27,195 bases of DNA, taken from JAYPUG01 sp038117265 (GTDB lineage: Bacteria; Pseudomonadota; Alphaproteobacteria; UBA6615). Positions 1 through 7,469 of this stretch are shown piece after piece; position 1 is the stretch's first letter, and every line of letters begins with the position of its first letter. The DNA lies in assembly GCA_038117265.1 (NCBI GenBank), contig JAYOFO010000036.1:1-27195 (forward strand), given 5' to 3'. The notes below the pieces were generated by a model that made no database searches, was not told where the DNA came from, and saw nothing but the letters and a program-made list of their open reading frames with translations. The position numbers and the translations under genes are program-made.

Positions 1-1
1 G

Positions 2-1144
2 CATTTCCGCGAGCCGGGCAACGAGCACAAGGAAGATCTGGAATCGGGCATGCGTTCAGCCGCGCTGGGCGGCGTGACCGTGGTCTTCGAGATGCCCAAC
101 ACCAACCCGCTGACGACGACGCCCGAGGCCATGGCCGACAAGCTCGACCGCGCGAAGGGCCGGGCCTGGACCGACCACGCCTTCTTCGTCGGTGCGACGC
201 CCGAGAACGCCGAGCAACTGCCCGAGCTCGAGCGCCTGCCGGGCTGCTGCGGGGTCAAGATGTTCATGGGCTCGTCGACCGGCAATTTGCTGGTCCCCGA
301 CGACGAGAACGTCCGCCGGGTGCTCGCCCACGGCGTGCGCCGGGTGGCGGTGCATTCCGAAGACGAGTACCGGCTCGAGGAGCGCAAGGGCGAGCGGGTC
401 GCAGGCGATCCCGCCTCGCACCCGGTCTGGCGCGACGTCGAGACGGCCGTGCGCTCCACCACCCGGCTGCTCCGGTTGGCGCGCGAGACCGGCCGGCGCA
501 TCCATGTGCTCCACATCACCACGGCCGACGAGGTCGCGATTCTGGCCGGACACAAGGACATTGCGACCTGCGAGGTCACGCCCCAGCACCTGACCCTGGC
601 CGCGCCCGACTGCTACGAACGGCTCGGCACGAAGGCGCAGATGAACCCGCCGATCCGCGACGAAGGGCACCGCGCCGGCCTGTGGGCGGGCGTCGCCAAG
701 GGCGTGTTCGACGTGATCGGCTCGGACCATGCGCCGCACACGAACGAGGAGAAGGCGCAGGCCTATCCGGCCTCGCCCTCTGGCATGCCCGGCGTGCAGA
801 CGACCGTGCCGCTGATGCTCGACCATGTGGCGAACGGCCGGCTGACCCTGGCGCGCTTCGTCGACCTGATGTGTGCGGGCCCGCAGCGCATCTTCAACAT
901 CGCGGGCAAGGGGCGCATCGCGCTCGGCTACGACGCCGACTTCACCCTGGTGGATTTGAAGGCGACGCGCACCGTCGAGGCGGGCTGGCTCGGCTACAGG
1001 TGCGGCTGGTCGCCCTTCGAGGGCATGGCGCTCACCGGCTGGCCGGTCGGCACCATCGTGCGCGGCAACGTGGTGATGCGCGACGGCGAACTCGCGGCCG
1101 ACGGCCAGGTCGGCGCGCCGGTGCGGTTCAACGAGACGCTCTAG
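2..1144 (+). CDS. pyrC: Dihydroorotase, 5'-truncated by the window edge
   Basis: Catalyses reversible cyclisation of N-carbamoyl-aspartate to dihydroorotate in cytoplasmic pyrimidine synthesis. The reading frame is open to the window edge and begins with HFREPG, the end of the dihydroorotase metal motif HxHFREPG, so only the first few dozen residues are missing. The ATG at 50 lies inside the family domain and is not the start. Visible family features are the lysine of VKMFMGSSTGN (codon at 257), expected to be carbamylated and bridge two zinc ions, the metal histidines in AVHSED and HVLHIT, and the catalytic Asp of GSDHAPH near 724. The pattern fits class I bacterial enzymes. It converges on hisI with only 3 bp between the stop codons, leaving no room for a separate terminator. 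The call is firm; that it is the sole or housekeeping copy is an assumption. Confidence 0.93.
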   Translation, partial: HFREPGNEHKEDLESGMRSAALGGVTVVFEMPNTNPLTTTPEAMADKLDRAKGRAWTDHAFFVGATPENAEQLPELERLPGCCGVKMFMGSSTGNLLVPDDENVRRVLAHGVRRVAVHSEDEYRLEERKGERVAGDPASHPVWRDVETAVRSTTRLLRLARETGRRIHVLHITTADEVAILAGHKDIATCEVTPQHLTLAAPDCYERLGTKAQMNPPIRDEGHRAGLWAGVAKGVFDVIGSDHAPHTNEEKAQAYPASPSGMPGVQTTVPLMLDHVANGRLTLARFVDLMCAGPQRIFNIAGKGRIALGYDADFTLVDLKATRTVEAGWLGYRCGWSPFEGMALTGWPVGTIVRGNVVMRDGELAADGQVGAPVRFNETL

Positions 1145-1147
1145 GGA

Positions 1148-1633
1148 CTACAGCTTCGTCGGGTTCGGCGCGTCGCCATAGACCGCGACCGGGTCGAAGA
1201 CCTTCTCGCTCTCTTCGTAGCTGAGCGCCACGGGCGCGCTCTCGTCGGCGCCCACGGGCACCGAGCGGTAGAAGCACGAGCGGTAGCCGACATGGCAGCT
1301 CGCGCCGCCCTGCACGTCGACCCGCAGCCAGACGGCGTCCTGGTCGTCGTCGATTCGGATCTCCTTGACCTTCTGGACCAGCCCCGAGGTGGCGCCCTTA
1401 TGCCAGAGCGCCTGGCGCGAGCGCGAGAAATAGTGGGCCTCGCCCGTCCGGATCGTGCGGACCAGCGCCTCCTCGTTCATGTAGCCGTGCATCAGCAGCT
1501 CGCCCGATTCCGCATCGGTCGTGACCACCGGAATCAACCCGTTGGCGTCGAACTTCGGCGCCAGCTCGTGGCCTTCCTCGACCTGCTCGACGGTCAGGCG
1601 CTGGGCGAACATAGAATTGCCGGTCTGGGACAT
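1148..1633 (-). CDS. hisI: Phosphoribosyl-AMP cyclohydrolase (HisI)
   Basis: Hydrolyses phosphoribosyl-AMP in the third step of histidine synthesis, a zinc-dependent cytoplasmic reaction. The protein is 161 residues. It carries the family segment YFSRSRQALWHKG (about 68-80), the acidic metal motif DDDQD at 95-99, and the cysteine pair C113 and C120 in the SCHVGYRSCFYR region. There is no PRA-PH (HisE) domain, so this is the monofunctional form. The frame is open further upstream, but I chose the ATG at 1633 because AAGG sits about ten bases before it and family homology begins just after; the ATG at 1612 is an alternative. It is divergent from the COG0523 GTPase gene and convergent with dihydroorotase. 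No other his gene is present in the window. Confidence 0.95.
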   Translation of the reverse strand: MSQTGNSMFAQRLTVEQVEEGHELAPKFDANGLIPVVTTDAESGELLMHGYMNEEALVRTIRTGEAHYFSRSRQALWHKGATSGLVQKVKEIRIDDDQDAVWLRVDVQGGASCHVGYRSCFYRSVPVGADESAPVALSYEESEKVFDPVAVYGDAPNPTKL

Positions 1634-1679
1634 CGTCGCTACCTTCGCTGCGGGGCGTGCCGCCCCCGAATTTGCGCGT

Positions 1680-1710
1680 GTTATAACGGTCGCCGGCGCC
1701 CGGATGTCAA
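1680..1710 (-). promoter_or_regulatory. Candidate hisI promoter containing the palindrome GTTATAAC
   Basis: Reading the minus strand, a perfect TTGACA (1710-1705) is followed after 18 bases by TTATAA (1686-1681), or after 19 bases by TATAAC. This places a start site near 1673, about 40 bases before the hisI ATG. The -10 region is part of the 8-bp perfect palindrome GTTATAAC (1680-1687), an AT-rich island in a very GC-rich stretch. The same bases could serve as a -10 for the divergent COG0523 gene, but I see no -35 for that direction. GTTATAAC resembles the core of alphaproteobacterial Zur sites, but only one such block is visible. The promoter call rests on motif matches only. Confidence 0.45.
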
Positions 1711-1748
1711 GCCGAGCGCGGGCCATTCCAGGGGTGTTGCGAGGCGAG

Positions 1749-2852
1749 ATGAGCGATCAGGCGAGAGACAAGGTGACCGAACTGCTGCCCGTCTCGCTGC
1801 TGACCGGGTTCCTCGGCAGCGGCAAGACGACGGTGCTCAACCACGTCCTGCGCGATCCCGGCATGGACAAGTCGGCGGTGATCGTCAACGAGTTCGGCGA
1901 GATCGGCCTCGACCACGAGCTAACGGTGGCGGGCAGCGAGGACATGGTGCTGCTCAACTCGGGCTGCCTGTGCTGCACCGTGCGCGGCGACCTGGTGAAC
2001 ACGCTGCGCGACATGATCATGCTGCGCCTGCGCGAGGACGTGCCGTCCTTCAACCGGGTGCTGATCGAGACGACGGGCCTCGCCGATCCGGCGCCGATCC
2101 TGCACACGCTGATGTCGGACCAGTTCGTGACCAACTATTTCCGGCTCGACGGGGTGATCACCACCGTCGATGCGGTGAACGGGCTCGGCACGCTGGAGCG
2201 CCAGTTCGAATCGGTGAAGCAGGCCGCCGTCGCCGACCGCCTCCTGATCACCAAGACCGACATCGCCAGTGCGGCCGACGTCGCGGCGCTGGAGGCGCGG
2301 CTGGCCACGATCAACCCTGCCGCACCGCGCGAGCGGGTGGTCGACGGCACCGTCGACCCGGCCCACCTGTTCAACGCCGGCCTGTTCGACCCGTCGCGCA
2401 AGACGCCGGACGTGGAGCGCTGGCTGCACGAGGAGGCGTACGGCGAAGAGGGCGAGCATGGTCACGGCCACGATCATGGCCACGCACACTCTCACGACCC
2501 GAACCGCCACGACGACCACATCAACGCCTTCTGCGTGACCTATGACGAGCCGCTGCGCCTCGACGCGCTGGAGCAGTGGTTCGACACGATCATGATGCTG
2601 AAGGGCCCCGACCTGCTGCGCATCAAGGGCATCGTCAACGTCGCCGAGGTGGACAAGCCGGTGGTCATCCACGGGGTGCAGCACGTCTTCCACCCGCCCG
2701 CGGTGCTCGACGAATGGCCGTCGGACGACCGGCGCACGCGCATCGTCTTCATCACCCGCGACGTCGACCGCAAGACCATCGAGGACACGCTGGGCTGGTT
2801 TTCGGATTCGCGCCTGCAGGTGCACAAGGCCCCGTCCTCGGGCCGGCTCTAG
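1749..2852 (+). CDS. COG0523 (CobW/CobW_C) GTPase, putative metal chaperone
   Basis: A 367-residue P-loop GTPase of the G3E family, whose members deliver metals to target enzymes. In order it has Walker A GFLGSGKTT (20-28), the family metal motif GCLCC (72-76), a switch segment ETTGLADP (107-114), the base-recognition motif TKTD (168-171), a histidine-rich loop with about ten His between 237 and 257, and a C-terminal CobW_C domain. The ATG at 1749 gives the normal family N-terminus; upstream in-frame codons run antisense through hisI and are ignored. A weak GAGGCGAG precedes it. No cobalamin genes are nearby. The neighbours are the metalloenzymes HisI and dihydroorotase, so a zinc-linked role is more likely than cobalt insertion, but that is inference. 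Its metal and client are not shown by the sequence. Confidence 0.88.
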   Translation: MSDQARDKVTELLPVSLLTGFLGSGKTTVLNHVLRDPGMDKSAVIVNEFGEIGLDHELTVAGSEDMVLLNSGCLCCTVRGDLVNTLRDMIMLRLREDVPSFNRVLIETTGLADPAPILHTLMSDQFVTNYFRLDGVITTVDAVNGLGTLERQFESVKQAAVADRLLITKTDIASAADVAALEARLATINPAAPRERVVDGTVDPAHLFNAGLFDPSRKTPDVERWLHEEAYGEEGEHGHGHDHGHAHSHDPNRHDDHINAFCVTYDEPLRLDALEQWFDTIMMLKGPDLLRIKGIVNVAEVDKPVVIHGVQHVFHPPAVLDEWPSDDRRTRIVFITRDVDRKTIEDTLGWFSDSRLQVHKAPSSGRL

Positions 2853-2933
2853 CCGCCTCGTCTGCGCGCGCGAACTGCGCGATACTGCGGCGCTCCGCGC
2901 GAAGCCCGCCCAACAGGAACACGGGAAACCGCC

Positions 2934-3713
2934 ATGTCCGATACCATCCTCGTCGAACGGCGCGACGACATCGCCATCGCCACGATGAACCGCCCGGACA
3001 AGCGCAACGCGCTGCGTCAGGCCGACTGGATCGCCGTGGGCGATGCGGTCGATACGCTGGGCGCGGACGACGACGTGCGCTGCATCGTGCTGCGCGGCGG
3101 CGGCGACGAGGCCTTCTGCGCCGGCGCCGACATTGCCGGCTTCCTGGAGGAGCGCTCCGACCGGCGCAAGGTGAAGGCCTACGAGGCGGCGACCAACCGC
3201 GCCTTCTACGGGGTGCGCGACTGCCGCCACCCGGTGATCGCGATGATCCACGGCTACGCCATCGGCGGCGGGTTCGAGCTGGCGCTGGCCGCCGACCTGC
3301 GGATCACGGGCGAGTCCGGCCGGTTCGGCATCCCGGCCAAGAACATCGGCCTGTTCCTGTCCCACGATCTGATCCAGTTCGTGATCGATGCGGGCGGGCG
3401 GGCGGTCGCCAACGAGATCATCCTCGAGGGCCGCATCATAGGCGCCGAGGAGGCGTATGCGAAGAACCTGGTCACCCGCGTCGTCCCCGATGCCGAGCTC
3501 GAGGACGAGGTGATGAAGGCGGCGCGCCGGATCGCCGACGGCGCGCCGCTGTCGCACCGCTGGCACCGCCGGGCCATGCGCCGGCTGGCCGACCCGCGGC
3601 CGCTCAGCAAGGCCGAGATGGAGGCGCAGTTCGACTACGCCGACAGCGAGGACTACATGGCCGGCTACAACGCCTTCAAGAACCGCGAGAAGCCGAAGTT
3701 CCGCGGCCGCTAG
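2934..3713 (+). CDS. Enoyl-CoA hydratase/isomerase (crotonase) family protein
   Basis: A 259-residue crotonase-fold protein, expected to act on an acyl-CoA thioester in the cytoplasm. The oxyanion-hole segments are clear: CAGADI (62-67) and IGGGFELALAAD (110-121). Of the two glutamates used by classical hydratases, the first is present (E115 in GGGFEL). The position equivalent to the second, normally FGxPE, is Ala135 in FGIPAKN, and the usual GAGGTQRL segment is absent. Simple 2-enoyl-CoA hydration is therefore doubtful; an isomerase, hydrolase or other crotonase reaction is possible. The start at 2934 is preceded by GGAA in ACACGGGAAACCGCC. It lies 81 bp after the COG0523 gene and 18 bp before an MFS transporter gene on the same strand, so the latter two may be cotranscribed. 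The substrate is unknown. Confidence 0.85.
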   Translation: MSDTILVERRDDIAIATMNRPDKRNALRQADWIAVGDAVDTLGADDDVRCIVLRGGGDEAFCAGADIAGFLEERSDRRKVKAYEAATNRAFYGVRDCRHPVIAMIHGYAIGGGFELALAADLRITGESGRFGIPAKNIGLFLSHDLIQFVIDAGGRAVANEIILEGRIIGAEEAYAKNLVTRVVPDAELEDEVMKAARRIADGAPLSHRWHRRAMRRLADPRPLSKAEMEAQFDYADSEDYMAGYNAFKNREKPKFRGR

Positions 3714-3731
3714 GCCCGGACAGGCGCGCCG

Positions 3732-4982
3732 ATGACCACCAGCGAAACAACCGCACCCGGTCCCGCCGGGCCCGGCCTGCCGCGCCTGATCGCGGCGGTC
3801 TTCCTGCCCTTCGCGCTGGGCTATTTCTTCTCCTACCTGTACCGCACCGTGAACGCGGTAATCGGGCCGGGACTAGCGTCGGAACTCGACCTGACCGCCG
3901 GCCAGCTCGGCATGCTGACCAGCGCCTACTTCATCACCTTCGCTGCGGCGCAGATTCCGGTCGGCATCTTCCTCGACAGCCACGGCCCGCGGCGCGTCGA
4001 GACGGCGTTGCTGCTCATCGCCGCGCTCGGCGCGTTCCTGTTCTCCATCGGCGAGGGGCTGTGGGGCCTCGTCATCGGCCGGGCGCTGATCGGGCTCGGC
4101 GTCGCGGCCTGCCTGATGGGGGCGTTCAAGGCGATGGTCGAGTGGTTCCCGCGCGACCGGCTGCCGCTGATGAACGGGCTGATCGTCGCCTCGGGCGGGC
4201 TGGGCGCGATGGTCGCGACCGCGCCGACCGAGGCGATCGTCTCGGCGGTGGGCTGGCGCTACGGGTTCGTCGCGCTCGCCGTGGCGACTGTCGCCGCCGC
4301 GCTGCTGCTCTGGTTCGTCGTGCCCGAGCGCGACCGCCGCCCGGTCGCGGGGGCGGCGCCCACCGGCGGCATGAGGACGATCTATGCCAGCCGGGTCTTC
4401 TGGCGGGTGGCGCCGCTCTCGGCGCTCTCGCAGGGCAGTTTCCTCGCCATCCAGACCCTGTGGGCCGGGCCGTGGCTGCGCGACATCGCCGGCCTCGACC
4501 CGCGCGCGGTGAGCTTCACATTGCTGGCCGGCGCCGCCGGCTTCGTCGTCGGCAATCTCGTCGGCGGCTACGCCGCCGCGCGGCTGGTCGCCCGCGGCAT
4601 CCCGCCGCTCGCCGCTGCGGCCACCGGCATGGGGCTGTTCATCGTCGTCCAGTTCGCCATCCTGGCGCAGTGGACCGATGCGCCGACCCTGCTCTGGTTC
4701 GTGTTCGGCGCGACCGGGACGACCGGCGTTCTCAGCTTCTCGGTGCTCGCACGCGCCTTTCCGGTGGAGCTGGCCGGGCGCGCCTCGACGGCGCTCAACC
4801 TGTGGATCTTCGTCTTCGCCTTCGCGTTACAGTGGGGCATGGGCGAGATGATCAATCTCTGGCCGACGGCGGCGGACGGCGGCTACGATACCGAGGGATA
4901 CCGCGCCGCGTTCGGCCTGGCGCTGGCGCTGCAGGTCGTCGCCTTTTCCTGGATGATGCTGGTCCGCGAACGCCGGGGCTGA
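3732..4982 (+). CDS. Major facilitator superfamily transporter
   Basis: A 416-residue polytopic inner-membrane protein with about twelve hydrophobic segments. The first is FLPFALGYFFSYLYRTVNA. MFS motif A appears in the loop between helices 2 and 3 as GIFLDSHGPRRVE. The short N-terminal tail (MTTSETTAPG) is hydrophilic, the central loop near 200-215 is basic and proline-rich, and a short charged tail follows the last helix. The start ATG lies 18 bp after the crotonase stop, suggesting cotranscription, although no strong ribosome site is visible. The overall pattern resembles COG2223/COG2271-like carriers of organic anions or nitrate-type solutes, but nothing in the sequence identifies the cargo. 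A link to the product or substrate of the crotonase is possible by position only. Confidence 0.88.
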   Translation: MTTSETTAPGPAGPGLPRLIAAVFLPFALGYFFSYLYRTVNAVIGPGLASELDLTAGQLGMLTSAYFITFAAAQIPVGIFLDSHGPRRVETALLLIAALGAFLFSIGEGLWGLVIGRALIGLGVAACLMGAFKAMVEWFPRDRLPLMNGLIVASGGLGAMVATAPTEAIVSAVGWRYGFVALAVATVAAALLLWFVVPERDRRPVAGAAPTGGMRTIYASRVFWRVAPLSALSQGSFLAIQTLWAGPWLRDIAGLDPRAVSFTLLAGAAGFVVGNLVGGYAAARLVARGIPPLAAAATGMGLFIVVQFAILAQWTDAPTLLWFVFGATGTTGVLSFSVLARAFPVELAGRASTALNLWIFVFAFALQWGMGEMINLWPTAADGGYDTEGYRAAFGLALALQVVAFSWMMLVRERRG

Positions 4983-5071
4983 GCGGCCGCGCGGTATCCG
5001 CGGTTTCCGGGTGGCGCGACGGCCTGCCGCGGGCGTGAATCGCCTGCCATCGCCGCACCGGGCAACATGCC

Positions 5072-5784
5072 ATGACCGAAATCGCCGAACGCATCGCCAC
5101 CCTCGATACCGACGCCATGCACGACGCCCTCGACCGGCAGGGCTATGCGGTCCTGCCCGACCTGCTCGACGCGGCGGCCTGCCGCGATCTGGCCGCGCGC
5201 TACGACGCCGACAGGGGCTTTCGCAAGCGGATCGTGATGGCCCGGCACGGCTATGGGCAGAGGGGGCCTACAAGTATTTCGATGCGCCGCTGCCCGAACC
5301 GGTGGCGACGTTGCGCACCGGGCTCTACCCGGTGCTGGCGACCGCCGCCAACCGCTGGAACGAACGGCTCGGGCTGGATGCGCGGTTTCCCGCGGGGCTG
5401 GCGGCGTATCTGGCCGCGTGCCACCGGGCGGGACAGACCCGGCCGACGCCGCTGCTGCTGCGCTACGGGCCGGGCGACTACAACCGGCTGCACCAGGATC
5501 TCTATGGCGAGATGGTGTTCCCGCTGCAGGCGACATTGCTGCTGTCGCACCCGGGCCGCGATTTCACCGGCGGTGAGTTAGTGCTGACCGAACAGCGCGT
5601 ACGCATGCAGTCGCGCGCCCATGTGGTGCCGCTGGAGCAGGGCGATGCCGTGGTGTTTGCCGTGCGCCAGCGCCCGGTCGAAAGCCGGCGCGGCCACGCC
5701 CGCGCAAACGTGCGCCACGGGGTGGCCGAAATCCGCTCGGGGGAACGCACGACCCTGGGCGTGATCTTCCACGACGCCGCCTGA
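5072..5784 (+). pseudogene. 2OG-Fe(II) oxygenase (COG3826-like), split by a frameshift near 5255-5265
   Basis: Two reading frames together encode one prolyl-4-hydroxylase-like dioxygenase of about 236 residues. The first frame starts at 5072 and runs through GFRKRIVMARHGYG; homology then continues in the other frame at AYKYFDAPLPEP. Removing two bases around 5257 would rejoin the frames as HGYGEGAYKYF, which matches the family pattern HGxGxGxYxYF; a one-base loss is an alternative. The catalytic residues all lie in the second part: HxD as HQD (His codon 5491, Asp codon 5497), the distal His in RHGV (5716), and the 2-oxoglutarate-binding Arg in ERTTLG (5746). If the sequence is right, translation from 5072 stops at 5581 without an active site. 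A sequencing error or programmed shift cannot be excluded. It is convergent with the fatty acid hydroxylase gene. Confidence 0.72.
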
Positions 5785-5821
5785 ATGGCGGCGCGGCGCG
5801 CGTGCTGCGGCTGCGTGGGCT

Positions 5822-6724
5822 TCAGGCGTGGCGGCGGAACGGCTGGGCGGCCTGGCCGGCGAAGCTCGCGGGCATCGGCTCGTCGATGCCGATATCGGCC
5901 GGCGGCCGGCGCTTGGGGCAGTAGAAGGTGCCGAGCAGGAAGTCGAACAGCATCAGGTTCTCGCCATAGTTCGTGTTGCCCTCGCGCGGATCGCGCGAAT
6001 GGTGCCAGCGATGGACCATCGGCGTGTTGAACAGGTAGTTCAGCGGGCCGAACCGCATCTCGACGTTGCAATGGGTCAGCATGCCGATGAAGGCGGTGAT
6101 CGACGTCACCCAGATGAAGATGTCGGACGGGGCCCCGGCCAGGAACAGCAGCGGCTGGCTCAGCAGGATGCTGGTCACCGTGTCGACCAGGTGGAAGCGG
6201 CCGGTGTTCCAGAACCACAGGCGTGGCGCGCTGTGGTGGACGGCGTGGAAGCGCCACAGGGGTTTCCATTCGTGGCCGAGGCGGTGGGCGGTGTAGAGCC
6301 CGGCCTCGGCGATGACCAGCCCGAGGATGACCTGCATGGCGAGCGGCCAGTGGGTCGGCCACAGGCCGCCGCCCTTCGCAGCCGCGGCTTCGGCGATGCC
6401 CACCGCCACCCCGACGACGACGAGGATTTGCACGAAGACCTTGTTCAGGAGCGTGTGGGCCAGGTCGGCGCCGATCTGGCCGTCATTCGCCAGCCAGGTG
6501 CGCTCGTGGGGCAACACGCGCTCGAGTGCGAACAGGACCAGTGCCAGCACGAAATAGGTGACGTTGAAATGAAGCGCCGCGTGGCCCTCGACGATTCCGA
6601 TTCCTGTTGCGCAAATGCACGCGGAAATGATCGCCGGCCAGAGCACGTAGCTCAGCACGCGAGCGACAAATTTTTCGTTGCGGCCGACACCGATGATGGC
6701 GTCGGCCTGCCCCTCGACAAACAT
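5822..6724 (-). CDS. Fatty acid hydroxylase / sterol desaturase family membrane protein
   Basis: A 300-residue integral-membrane di-iron oxygenase. The three histidine clusters are intact: HRLGH (147-151), HAVHH (160-164) and HRWHH (238-242), with an additional His at 218, as expected for the PF04116 metal site. Hydrophobic segments at about 25-45, 55-70, 97-118, 127-146 and 186-216 anchor it in the membrane. GGAGGG lies about nine bases before the ATG at 6724 on the minus strand, supporting this start. Such enzymes hydroxylate or desaturate lipids (fatty acids, sterols, carotenoids); the substrate cannot be read here. It follows the broken DUF2238 gene by 43 bp in the same direction and may belong to the transcription unit starting with the quinone oxidoreductase. 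Confidence 0.88.
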   Translation of the reverse strand: MFVEGQADAIIGVGRNEKFVARVLSYVLWPAIISACICATGIGIVEGHAALHFNVTYFVLALVLFALERVLPHERTWLANDGQIGADLAHTLLNKVFVQILVVVGVAVGIAEAAAAKGGGLWPTHWPLAMQVILGLVIAEAGLYTAHRLGHEWKPLWRFHAVHHSAPRLWFWNTGRFHLVDTVTSILLSQPLLFLAGAPSDIFIWVTSITAFIGMLTHCNVEMRFGPLNYLFNTPMVHRWHHSRDPREGNTNYGENLMLFDFLLGTFYCPKRRPPADIGIDEPMPASFAGQAAQPFRRHA

Positions 6725-6767
6725 ACTGTTCAGCCCTCCGAGCCGGGATCGAACGCTCCCTGCGTCC

Positions 6768-7469
6768 TTACCACCGGAAAGCTCCCCCGCATACGTCCTT
6801 ATGCCACAGGAGCGTGCGGGATTGCCAAGGTCTGTGATCCGGACTCTCGCGGCATCGCGCCGCGCTAGCGGGAGGGCGGGCCGGCGGGGAGAAAACGGCG
6901 ATCAGGGCCATCGCCACGACCGCCCCTGCGGCGTTGAACACCGGGTCCAGCGCGGTGTTCACATAGCCGCCGACATTGGTCTGGGGAAACATCACCACGG
7001 CGGCGAACTCGATCATCTCGTTGAGCGCGCCCAGCCCCATCGCGCCGAGTACGGGGTAGACCCTCAGGCTCCAGCTGCCCGCGAGCGCGGGGAAGTGACG
7101 CCGCAGCAGGTGCCAGAGCAGCCAGGCGGTGACGCCGAAGCCTTAGAAATGGACGATCTGGTCGTAGCGCAGGAAGGCGTACTCGCCGTCGACCCAGAGA
7201 GGCAGGACGATGTGGGCATACAGCACGCTGCCGCCGACCGGCACCCCGCCGCTGGCCATGTGCGCCAGCCCCCACAGGCTGAGTGCCCACAGGAGCGCCG
7301 GCGGGAACCGCGCGCTGCGCTGGCCGAGCGCCACGAGACCGATCAGCACCAGCATGGTGGCGACGTACCAGAGGAACTCGGCGTTGCCCGCGCGGGTGAA
7401 CAGCACGCCGAACACCGCGACGTAGGCCAGCGTCGCCGCGAGCACCAGCCATTCGCCGCGTTCAGGCAT
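6768..7469 (-). pseudogene. DUF2238 (YjdF-like) membrane protein with in-frame TAA
   Basis: The frame from the ATG at 7469 encodes 108 residues (MPERGEWLVL...) ending in YDQIVHF, then meets TAA at 7145-7143. The same frame continues as GFGVTAWLLWHLLRRH and on through MGLGALNEMIEF and GGYVNTALDPVFN, which are the conserved core of the DUF2238 family. The gene is therefore whole except for one nonsense codon. With read-through it would be about 232 residues, somewhat longer than typical relatives near 210; the last ~35 residues are arginine- and tryptophan-rich and may not be native. Several transmembrane segments are visible on both sides of the stop. Its start overlaps the quinone oxidoreductase stop by 8 bp, implying translational coupling. 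The family has no firmly known function. A base-call error is the main alternative. Confidence 0.7.

Noticed and set aside
2460..2525. Repeat-like CAC/CAT-rich stretch
   Set aside because: It encodes the histidine-rich loop of the COG0523 GTPase in frame and needs no separate explanation as a DNA repeat.
1920..3566. A 548-codon minus-strand open frame opposite the COG0523 and crotonase genes
   Set aside because: Antisense to two genes with clear catalytic motifs and without any recognisable domain of its own.
2576..5038. An 820-codon plus-strand open frame across the crotonase and MFS genes
   Set aside because: Its composition is arginine/alanine/glycine-rich, it ignores natural gene boundaries, and the other frame holds two clear protein families.
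4983..5071. Possible regulatory element between the MFS gene and the 2OG oxygenase
   Set aside because: Only short GC-rich partial inverted repeats (CCGCG/CGCGG) are present, expected by chance at this base composition; no promoter hexamers stand out.
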